DNA of 41,197 nucleotides, taken from the NCBI GenBank assembly GCA_029240075.1, contig JARBTQ010000022.1, positions 1 through 41,197 on the forward strand, given 5' to 3'. A program made the position numbers and the translations under genes. Positions 35,901 to 41,197 of this stretch are shown here, piece by piece. The notes under the pieces were generated by a model, which worked only from the letters and a program-made list of their open reading frames with translations, made no database searches and was not told the DNA's origin. Within the stretch, counting starts at the first letter, position 1, and each line of letters begins with the position of its first letter. The stretch is from Chlamydiales bacterium (lineage in GTDB: Bacteria; Chlamydiota; Chlamydiia; Chlamydiales; JARBTQ01).

Positions 35901-36341
35901 CTTTCTGAAAAACAAAGGATAACGGTTACGGCATATGGGGGAGCTACAATTATCCCTAAATACTTAGGTGGAAATGTAACCAATTATATCTGCAATACAG
36001 ATTGGGTTCCTGGCATAGTGGAATCATCCCGAGTTGCTGTTGCAATCCGCACTCACGGTAAAAAAGATGATGTAGAAGTATATAATGTATTGTCTATAAT
36101 GGCTGAAGAAGAGCTCTTTTCCAATCAAGAGAAAGACCTAGGCGAGCGCTCAGGTTATTCAGAGAGTCAGTTAAAGTTGATAGAAAAACGTACACAAGAG
36201 CTTCTTAAAATTCATAAGCAGAACGAAGATGATAAGGTTAAAATCCTTATAGCTGATAGTATATCCCATTCTATTTTAGGAACGGTATATACAGAAAAAT
36301 TAAAAAAACAATGTGATAATCTTTTGGAAGAAGACATATGA
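32991..36341 (+). CDS. Coiled-coil protein with C-terminal alpha/beta-hydrolase-like (DUF687-like) domain
   Basis: 1116 residues with AAAGGG 7 bases upstream of the start. The N-terminus is Ser/Gly-rich (SASSL-like, FGGGRRGGNHTPSPEE). Residues about 60-560 are helical with long coiled coils. A Pro-rich part with a 62-residue repeat follows (about 594-750). The C-terminal 250 residues look like an alpha/beta hydrolase: strand GSVAVLYVNGMSN, helix ALETASFIHKQLK, then VYGCFFDM, the nucleophile elbow ELNCHSLGVEIS, VTAYGGATIIPKYLGGN, and NTDWVPGIVES with a possible acid and IRTHGK with a possible His. This order (NGM-N, VYG, CHSxG, DxVP) recalls the DUF687 family of Chlamydia as I remember it. Activity unproven. 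The stop overlaps the start of the lipoprotein gene. Confidence 0.75.
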   Translation: MSWSANGSSKSVSIGYTMPLYGTSNNSTSFTSFLGNLASSLASAFGGGRRGGNHTPSPEEIKAQELINEGIRVQAIAQQKLKEVEKLTPYEVPDTGADLEAAEMDANLYMAHPSNAHAFSAQPLQEQYKDIYADYQKKKKKVLSNPKYYGDLSNSHQKQQGREISDMIEHLTSFHAETGDIVCLFNNLSKNGTFLPKIPQSQIIQLAPKTSNVFSQSGTVSSGIFSTSPFASLPLNYFEQKAKAAPYKIWGQYYKIFDAYQKSSKLILELNELDQRRVALFKSLKAVNNYINDLEDKIIHMQFSAEMLKNSCKNVDTLEKQAQTNFYSSQTRLFNHTADTAVDALSHKGQQEFHLKWHSSIADEVKKYKQQGKDLYQQLNKAMKELQNGPCQTTINNFESLLKKVEDHSSSLKDLENKYQQAILKTKRVQASIKQEIVYGEVSVEAQQKEVKFAKENLGKAKELKTKLTKDLKDFNQNFEDTKTYLLFAKSDAATYAAQQAALNLEITCIKTDLNQLKFDLQYAQNEIIEYTQAMQYAYANQAIQPSEVLSVAQQIANGSIVGAAPPFMANPMVLSDRLAQIRLQEPQIDTKQISAKIKADDNAMRVKFQQLEEWKRQAGTSNSDKIPPHITADPAPSSIHSQQNMSVPPLISVEMLANDKTINEAMRAKFQQLEEWKRRSGIPNSDKIPPHIANIPILPSVHTQLSIPSHQLKPEELLAKIKADNEIMKAQHQQMENRSLEAFSNILQRQKLLEENKNICGPAFFDVSNEKEIVALTKGYFSQEQIAKPDTSKKVTLANGVTYEMLDAVEYPLAQKIMQGAQDCTQVINDPKSSLLQKQFALYTLSDLEKTSLLFAHKGEGFYRIDGQKLEKPTGSVAVLYVNGMSNVLSGALETASFIHKQLKGHEVYGCFFDMKVSELAAIKMQVAGDKIALLTKNVKMLLTQYETIELNCHSLGVEISKQVLSQLDLSEKQRITVTAYGGATIIPKYLGGNVTNYICNTDWVPGIVESSRVAVAIRTHGKKDDVEVYNVLSIMAEEELFSNQEKDLGERSGYSESQLKLIEKRTQELLKIHKQNEDDKVKILIADSISHSILGTVYTEKLKKQCDNLLEEDI
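34770..35230 (+). repeat. Coding repeat of 186 bases, two and a half copies
   Basis: Inside the 1116-residue protein, the marker codon ATG of the motif AM-R recurs at 34803, 34989 and 35175, exactly 186 bases (62 codons) apart. Copies 1 and 2 share KFQQLEEWKR and NSDKIPPHI; copy 3 keeps only its first part (AKIKADNEIMKAQHQQME). The third copy is degenerate. Confidence 0.8.
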
Positions 36342-36922
36342 AAAAATTGCATCTAGCTATAAGTTTGATTTGTTGCTTTTCTAGCTGTGCAAAAGATATC
36401 AGTGAAAATGTTTTGCCTGACTCAAAGCAAAGAGGATATATCAGTATTAGTTCGGAGCTGGAGAATAAAATAGAATATATCCTATCTGAAAAGCATGCTT
36501 TAATGGGAGGCTCGGTCGGGGGCGCAATGCTGCTTGATATTGAAAAAGTTAATTTTGATTTTCAAATTAAGCATGCTCCTATGAAAATTGATGAAGCACG
36601 TCTTATCTATGTTGATTGTATACAGGAATTCCTAAAATTTTATAACAATAATGAACAAATTCGCCCCTATTTAGCTAACTATCCATTTACAGTTTCTAAT
36701 ATCAGCTTAAATCTAAACTTTCTCGACGAAAATGGATCGAAAATAGTAGATAATTCTTTTGTCTATTTTATTTTTAATAAGGGAGATAAAATTTTCTACC
36801 GAGGTTTTAGTCCTAATGTAGAACCATTTGTCAAATTGCATCACGAAACTTATGAAGAAGCTTTAGCTAAATATCTAGAACATCCAATATCAAGCTTTAA
36901 AACTATTAAAGGGGGAAGCTAG
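36338..36922 (+). CDS. Small putative lipoprotein, third gene of the LamG unit
   Basis: 194 residues. The N-terminus MKKLHLAISLICCFSSCAKD is a lipoprotein-type signal with Cys17 after FSS, a loose lipobox; Cys12 and Cys13 are alternatives. The mature protein is alpha/beta (RLIYVDCIQEFLKFYNNNEQ, then IRPYLANYPFTVSNISLNLN, YEEALAKYLEHPI). I do not know a function. It overlaps the stop of the upstream gene by 4 bases (ATGA), so it is translationally coupled and presumably works with that protein. Confidence 0.75.
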   Translation: MKKLHLAISLICCFSSCAKDISENVLPDSKQRGYISISSELENKIEYILSEKHALMGGSVGGAMLLDIEKVNFDFQIKHAPMKIDEARLIYVDCIQEFLKFYNNNEQIRPYLANYPFTVSNISLNLNFLDENGSKIVDNSFVYFIFNKGDKIFYRGFSPNVEPFVKLHHETYEEALAKYLEHPISSFKTIKGGS

Positions 36923-37071
36923 GTATAAGAACAGATCCTTTCTTATAAGAGCTTCCTCCCAAGTTTATTTTATTCCCATCTTTCTCCATATACCCCTCAG
37001 AATAGCTTTAAAGCCTGGGCTGCTTAAATATTTAACCTTTTGAGTTGCAAAGTTCTACTTAAATCTTAGAA

Positions 37072-37093
37072 AATAGCTTCTAAAACAGCTATT
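37072..37093 (+). terminator. Hairpin before the sua5 gene
   Basis: AATAGCT (37072-37078) / AGCTATT (37087-37093) around an 8-base loop, followed by CTTTCT. It lies 150 bases after the lipoprotein stop and 52 before the next start. Weak terminator candidate. Confidence 0.4.
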
Positions 37094-37144
37094 CTTTCTA
37101 GCTAGCGTAACCCTAATTCTTTCCTTTCTAATTATTCAAATATT

Positions 37145-38083
37145 ATGCGTATCTCACTTAGTGAAGCTCAAAAATTACTAGAAGACCAAGGCGTAGTTGC
37201 AATTCCGACCGAAACTGTTTATGGACTGGCAGCTTTGCTTAAATTTCCCAGCGCTATTCAAAAAATTTATGCTTTAAAAAATCGCCCAGCAAACAATCCA
37301 TTAATCATCCATGCAGCCTCTCAAGAACAATTAGAGCCTTTTATCCAAGATCGTCCTGAAGGATTTGATTTACTAGCCCAAGCCTTCTGGCCAGGCCCCT
37401 TAACCTTAATTGTTCCAGCACAAATTGAAAATGTGCCAGAAATAGCACGGGCTGGACTCTCTACAATCGCTTGTCGCATCCCTAATCACCCTCTAACGCA
37501 GCAACTTTTAAAGCTTGTAGGCCCACTAGTAGCTCCTTCTGCAAATTTATCTGGTCGTCCTTCAGCTACAGCCGCTCCACATGTAGAATTAGACTTTGGG
37601 CTCAACTTTCCCGTTCTTGATGCTGGCTATTGTGCCCAGGGGGTAGAATCTACAATTCTAAGTTTTACAGATAATCGGTGGAAAATTGCACGTCTAGGAG
37701 CCATTAGTGGGGAACAACTTCAGGATATTTTAGGATATGTGCCTGAATACGAAGCGAAAGGAAAAGCGCAAATAAACCCAATCTGCCCAGGGCAAATGTA
37801 TCGCCACTATGCTCCACAAGCAAAACTTCACTTAGGAACAACAACTTACACCGGCTCAATCTCTACCGTTGTAGGTTATAAGGATAGAAAATATGAGCTA
37901 GCCTCCCAAGTTCTCTGTCTAGGATACTCCTACAATCCAGAAGAAGTCGCATCGCAATTATATGCTATCTTAAGGCAGTTAGATATTTTGCATATTGAAG
38001 AAGCTTGGATTGATTTAAACGTTCCTGATAAAGGGTTATGGAAAACAATTCGTGAAAGATTAATAAAAGCTTCGCAAAGGTAA
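37145..38083 (+). CDS. L-threonylcarbamoyladenylate synthase, Sua5 type
   Basis: 312 residues. It makes threonylcarbamoyl-AMP from threonine, bicarbonate and ATP for the t6A modification at position 37 of ANN-decoding tRNAs; TsaB/D/E then transfer it. The YrdC domain occupies about 1-195: AIPTETVYGLAA, YALKNRPANNPLIIHA, FWPGPLTLIVPA, VAPSANLSGRPSATAA. The C-terminal Sua5 domain begins with the linker ICPGQMYRHYAPQAKLHLG and ends near 310, so this is the long Sua5 form and not the short TsaC. The ribosome site is poor. The product needs bicarbonate, which the nearby carbonic anhydrase supplies; this link is only suggestive. Confidence 0.93.
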   Translation: MRISLSEAQKLLEDQGVVAIPTETVYGLAALLKFPSAIQKIYALKNRPANNPLIIHAASQEQLEPFIQDRPEGFDLLAQAFWPGPLTLIVPAQIENVPEIARAGLSTIACRIPNHPLTQQLLKLVGPLVAPSANLSGRPSATAAPHVELDFGLNFPVLDAGYCAQGVESTILSFTDNRWKIARLGAISGEQLQDILGYVPEYEAKGKAQINPICPGQMYRHYAPQAKLHLGTTTYTGSISTVVGYKDRKYELASQVLCLGYSYNPEEVASQLYAILRQLDILHIEEAWIDLNVPDKGLWKTIRERLIKASQR

Positions 38084-38193
38084 AAATGAATAGCCAAAGG
38101 CTGATTACCCTTGAACTTTTTCTATTTCCGCAGTAAGGTTAACTCCTAATTTATATAAAAAATTTTAATAAACCCCCTTTTAAAAGTAATCTT

Positions 38194-39189
38194 ATGGCTC
38201 AATATTTAATTACAGGTGTTGCAGGATTTATAGCACAACGTGTTGCTCAAATGTTATTAGAAGAAGGGCATACTGTTGTAGGCTTGGATGAACTCAACCA
38301 TGCCTACGATATTCGCCTTAAACTTTGGAGATTAGAGCAACTTAAGCAATATCCTAACTTCTCTTTTTACTTGATCAATATTGCAGATACTCATGCTCTA
38401 TCAGAACTAATCAAAATTATTGTTGAACAACAAAAATACCGATTTGATGCCATTATTAACTTAGCAGCACGAGCTGGGGTTAGGCAATCTGTCATCACTC
38501 CCTGGGTCTATATAGAAACAAACGTTACTGGGACTCAAAATCTTCTAGAATTAGCACGGATCTATCAAATTCCTAAATTTGTGTTGGCTTCCACTTCAAG
38601 TCTTTATGGTTCGAATAATACAGTTCCTTTTTCAGAAGAAGCTGACACTAGCCGCCCTCTTTCCCCTTATGCAGCATCCAAGAAAGCTGCAGAGGCTTTA
38701 TGTTACTCTTATCATCACCTTAACCAAATTGATGTAACTATCTTACGTTATTTTACGGTATATGGACCTGCAGGACGCCCTGATATGAGTCCTTTCCGTT
38801 TTACACAATTACTGCATGAAGAAAAAAGTTTAACCATTTATGGTGATGGTTCACAACAACGTGACTTTACTTATATTGATGATATTGCTAAAGGAACCAT
38901 CGCAGGTCTTAAACCTTTAGGTTATGAAATTATTAATTTAGGATCAGATCAACCTATTTTTTTGTCTGATATGATCCATATTTTAGAAAAGTACGTTGGG
39001 AAAAAAGCGAAATTACAATATAAAGATTCTCATCCAGCTGATATGCCAAGAACCTGGGCCAATATTGAAAAAGCAAAAAAACTTTTAAATTGGCAACCAA
39101 GTGTTAATATTGAAGAGGGGTTGTGCCGATTAAATAAGTGGTATGTCGATCAGTCCGCTTGGGCTAAAAATATTGAACTAGGTAATTGA
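38194..39189 (+). CDS. NAD-dependent sugar-nucleotide epimerase/dehydratase
   Basis: 331 residues, an extended SDR protein most like UDP-glucuronate or UDP-glucose 4-epimerases. The NAD motif reads ITGVAGFIAQ (GxxGxxA, third Gly replaced by Ala). Then come NLAARAGVRQSV, SSLYG, the catalytic YxxxK (YAASKKAAEAL), RYFTVYGPAGRPDM, and YGDGSQQRDFTYIDDIAKG, which is typical of the UDP-glucuronate epimerase group. The likely role is making a sugar donor for LPS or another surface glycan. No glycosyltransferase is adjacent. No clear ribosome site. It ends 92 bases before nqrF. Confidence 0.88.
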   Translation: MAQYLITGVAGFIAQRVAQMLLEEGHTVVGLDELNHAYDIRLKLWRLEQLKQYPNFSFYLINIADTHALSELIKIIVEQQKYRFDAIINLAARAGVRQSVITPWVYIETNVTGTQNLLELARIYQIPKFVLASTSSLYGSNNTVPFSEEADTSRPLSPYAASKKAAEALCYSYHHLNQIDVTILRYFTVYGPAGRPDMSPFRFTQLLHEEKSLTIYGDGSQQRDFTYIDDIAKGTIAGLKPLGYEIINLGSDQPIFLSDMIHILEKYVGKKAKLQYKDSHPADMPRTWANIEKAKKLLNWQPSVNIEEGLCRLNKWYVDQSAWAKNIELGN

Positions 39190-39281
39190 TTTAGTATGTT
39201 TTTTATTGAAGATAAAAATAAGAAGTACTAATTATACAATAAAGAGGCGAATTAAATTTTTATTACAAGAAGGCTTAGGCT

Positions 39282-40601
39282 ATGAGCTTTAACCCTATTT
39301 TCGCTATGATGTCTGCCGAAGATGTCCAGACAACCTTATACTCAATCACAATTTTTGTGACCATTGGAGTAGGGTTGGCAGCGATGATCCTTTATACTCG
39401 TGCTAAGTTGATCGGATCTGCTTTATGCAAAATCTATATCAATGATGATGCTAGTATGACCAAAGAAACGACTGCAGGAAATACGCTCCTTAATACTTTA
39501 ACGAGTAACGGCGTACCAGTTCCTTCCCCATGTGGAGGAAAAGCAACTTGCAAACAATGTAAGGTGCAAGTCTTTAAAGGTGGCGGAGATGCTTTAGAAA
39601 CAGAACTTTCTACCTTTTCAAAGAAGCAACTTGAAGCTGGATGGCGCCTTTCCTGTCAATGCAAAGTTAAAAACGATGTACATGTTCATATTGAGCCTCA
39701 TCTGCTTGGGGTTAAGCAATGGAAATGTAAAGTACTTAAGAACGAAAACGTAGCTACCTATATCAAAGAGTTGGTTATTGAACTCCCTGAAGGGGAAGTT
39801 GTAGATTATAAGTCTGGTGGTTACTTGCAGATACATGTTCCGCCTTATAAGACGAATACAACTGATTGGAAGCAAACGATGGATCCCAAGTTTCATCAAG
39901 ATTGGGAGAAATATGGGCTTTTCAATCGTACTGTCGATTTCAGTCATTTAGGACAAGATGAAGTGATCAGGGCTTACTCGATGGCCTCTTATCCTGCAGA
40001 AGGGCGTAAGCTAATGTTTAATATACGTATTGCTACTCCTCCTTTTGTCGATGGGAAATTATCAGAAAGCACTCCTTGGGGGGTATGTTCAACTTATACG
40101 TTCTCCTTAAAGCCTGGTGATGATGTAATGATTTCAGGTCCCTATGGCGAGTCATTTATGATTAATGACAATCGTGAGCTGATTTTCTTAATTGGTGGTG
40201 CTGGTTCCTCCTTTGGACGCAGCCATATTATGCACCTTTTCCGTACAGAAAATACAAAGCGTAAAGCAACTTTATGGTACGGAGCTCGTTCTGTCAAAGA
40301 GAACATCTATCAGGATGAGTATGAGAAATTAGCTAGAGATTTCCCAAACTTCAAGTACAACCTTGTTTTATCAGAACCTTTACCTGAAGACCTTGCAGCA
40401 GGGTGGCCAGCTAAAGATCCTGTGAAAACAAACTTTTTGTTCAAAGCCTTTGAAGAAGGTCAGCTAAAGCACATGAAAGAACCTGAGTCTGCACTGTTTT
40501 ATGTTTGTGGACCTCCTTTACATAATAAGAGTGTGATGAAGCTTCTCGATGACTACGGTGTTCCACGTGAAAATATCGTGCTCGATGACTTTGGAAGTTA
40601 A
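39282..40601 (+). CDS. nqrF: Na+-translocating NADH:quinone reductase subunit F
   Basis: 439 residues. NqrF is the NADH-oxidising entry of the Na+-NQR pump, the main chlamydial route from NADH to quinone. The N-terminal membrane helix is at about 20-38. A 2Fe-2S domain follows with Cys84, Cys90, Cys93 and Cys125 (PCGGKATCKQC, LSCQC). The FAD domain has RAYSMASYP, and the NADH domain has LIGGAGSSFGRSH and FYVCGPP. It ends LDDFGS, as the family does. There are no nqrA-E genes beside it, which matches the split nqr genes of chlamydiae. AAGG lies upstream of the ATG. A hairpin follows. Confidence 0.97.
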   Translation: MSFNPIFAMMSAEDVQTTLYSITIFVTIGVGLAAMILYTRAKLIGSALCKIYINDDASMTKETTAGNTLLNTLTSNGVPVPSPCGGKATCKQCKVQVFKGGGDALETELSTFSKKQLEAGWRLSCQCKVKNDVHVHIEPHLLGVKQWKCKVLKNENVATYIKELVIELPEGEVVDYKSGGYLQIHVPPYKTNTTDWKQTMDPKFHQDWEKYGLFNRTVDFSHLGQDEVIRAYSMASYPAEGRKLMFNIRIATPPFVDGKLSESTPWGVCSTYTFSLKPGDDVMISGPYGESFMINDNRELIFLIGGAGSSFGRSHIMHLFRTENTKRKATLWYGARSVKENIYQDEYEKLARDFPNFKYNLVLSEPLPEDLAAGWPAKDPVKTNFLFKAFEEGQLKHMKEPESALFYVCGPPLHNKSVMKLLDDYGVPRENIVLDDFGS

Positions 40602-40610
40602 GCAAAAAAA

Positions 40611-40635
40611 TTTCCTCCTCTAAAAGGGGAGGAAA
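40611..40635. terminator. nqrF terminator
   Basis: TTTCCTCCTC (40611-40620) pairs with GGGGAGGAAA (40626-40635), 10 bp with one G-T pair and a 5-base loop, 10 bases after the stop. An A-run on the left side makes it work for minus-strand transcripts as well. Confidence 0.75.
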
Positions 40636-40896
40636 GATACTTTATAGTGCAAATAAGATATACAATAAATCTCTATAGGACAGGTTTCAAGCCAGACCTA
40701 TTGTCTATCCCTCTAACCAGATCTACTTGATAAGTTTATTTTAATCTTTTATCTCCTATCACTTAGCTAAAAGCTAACTTTTACCTATTCCACAATTGGG
40801 GTAATTAGGATGAAGCTTATTTTACTCCCTATATCAATCTTATTCGATGAAATGCATTTAATCAAAAAAAATAGGCTAATATCTCTTTTAAAAGGC

Positions 40897-41052
40897 CTAA
40901 ATAGGGGACAAACGATAATACTTGGGGAAAAAGACAAAAGAACCGAGAAAAGGAAAAAATGGGTCAAAAGCAGAGTTTGCTGCTATTTTAGGATCCAAAG
41001 AGCTTTCCGCTGCTTGAGTGAGTGCATCTATTAAAAGGTCATCAATAGAACC
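40897..41052 (-). pseudogene. Protein-like sequence beyond an in-frame stop
   Basis: Reading on from the TAA at 41053-41055 in the same minus-strand frame gives 51 codons to a TAG at 40897-40899. They read GSIDDLLIDALTQAAESSLD, PKIAANSAFDPFFPFLG and so on. Composition and helix pattern look like real protein. The stop (TAAGG) is one change from a Gln codon (CAAGG). This suggests a recent nonsense mutation or a gene that once ended here. A plus-strand 74-codon frame (40810-41034) is judged a shadow. Confidence 0.4.
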
Positions 41053-41197
41053 TTAGACTAACTTGTTGTCTATTTTTTTAAGAATTGCTTGAAAATCCTT
41101 ATGGGAAATAGTTGTTATCGTTGCTTGCTGAGGTCCTTCCGTAGCTTTAAATGTAGGATTGTCAGAAGTTGGATCTAGAGTCTCATTAGCTTCTACC
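41053..41197 (-). CDS. 3' end of an unidentified gene (partial)
   Basis: A minus-strand frame enters from beyond the right edge and stops with TAA at 41053-41055 after 47 visible codons: VEANETLDPTSDNPTFKATE, then GPQQATITTISHKDFQAILK-KIDNKLV. The sequence is hydrophilic and ends in a helix. The family is not recognised. The in-frame continuation described in the neighbouring entry suggests that the gene may be truncated by a point mutation. The stretch between 40636 and 40896 holds no gene. Confidence 0.5.
   Translation of the reverse strand, partial: VEANETLDPTSDNPTFKATEGPQQATITTISHKDFQAILKKIDNKLV

Noticed and set aside
40810-41034. 74-codon plus-strand frame near the right edge
   Set aside because: It runs opposite a better minus-strand frame and its product looks random.
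1-41197. CRISPR arrays, tRNA and rRNA genes
   Set aside because: No regularly spaced direct repeats, no tRNA T-loop/cloverleaf and no rRNA-like segment was found by eye on either strand.

Overview
This is a low-GC stretch of a chromosome that looks like an amoeba-associated chlamydia, most probably of the Parachlamydiaceae (Protochlamydia, Neochlamydia or Parachlamydia type). No rRNA or other taxonomic marker RNA is present, so this rests on gene content. The chlamydia-like housekeeping genes are a solitary nqrF of the Na+-pumping NADH:quinone reductase, a solitary rpsD, an mqnA-like gene of the futalosine menaquinone route, and a C-terminal domain resembling chlamydial DUF687. They are mixed with eukaryote-like or host-directed proteins: five F-box proteins, an ankyrin protein with DPSxxNN-type repeats, a Sel1 protein and a giant MORN-type repeat protein.

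Layout. The left edge (1-491) is the 3' part of an IS66-type transposase that breaks off at a conserved motif. A minus-strand block follows: an F-box protein (598-1398), a Deg9-like secreted serine protease (1495-2958), ribE and ribD (3052-4776), and a cysteine-rich unknown (4853-5626). A divergent AT-rich leader drives a plus-strand protein with a methyltransferase-like fold (6059-7333). From 13633 down to 7639 on the minus strand lies an operon-like array: a secreted protein of about 27 MORN-type repeats, then four paralogous F-box proteins with overlapping or nearly touching ends.

The middle holds a membrane-anchored coiled-coil protein, a minus-strand flgB-flgC-fliE operon (flagellar rod and adaptor, unexpected outside the flagellated marine chlamydiae), rpsD, mqnA, a GNAT acetyltransferase, a Sel1 protein and a small secreted protein. 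Next come a periplasmic GH3/NagZ-type enzyme fused to a second domain with a lysozyme-like motif, the ankyrin protein, sbcD-sbcC and a beta-carbonic anhydrase whose leader contains a terminator-like hairpin.

The right part holds a three-gene plus-strand unit (31538-36922): a LamG-like/coiled-coil protein, a 1116-residue coiled-coil protein ending in an alpha/beta-hydrolase-like (DUF687-like) domain, and a small lipoprotein. Then come a Sua5-type tRNA threonylcarbamoyl-AMP synthase, a sugar-nucleotide epimerase and nqrF. The right edge has the 3' end of a minus-strand gene with protein-like sequence continuing past its stop.

The four most interesting loci are the F-box/MORN array, the LamG/DUF687-like/lipoprotein unit, the GH3-lysozyme-like fusion and the isolated flagellar rod genes. 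Functions for the first two are inference. Strong hairpins at 14577-14615 and 23696-23731 mark convergent gene ends.
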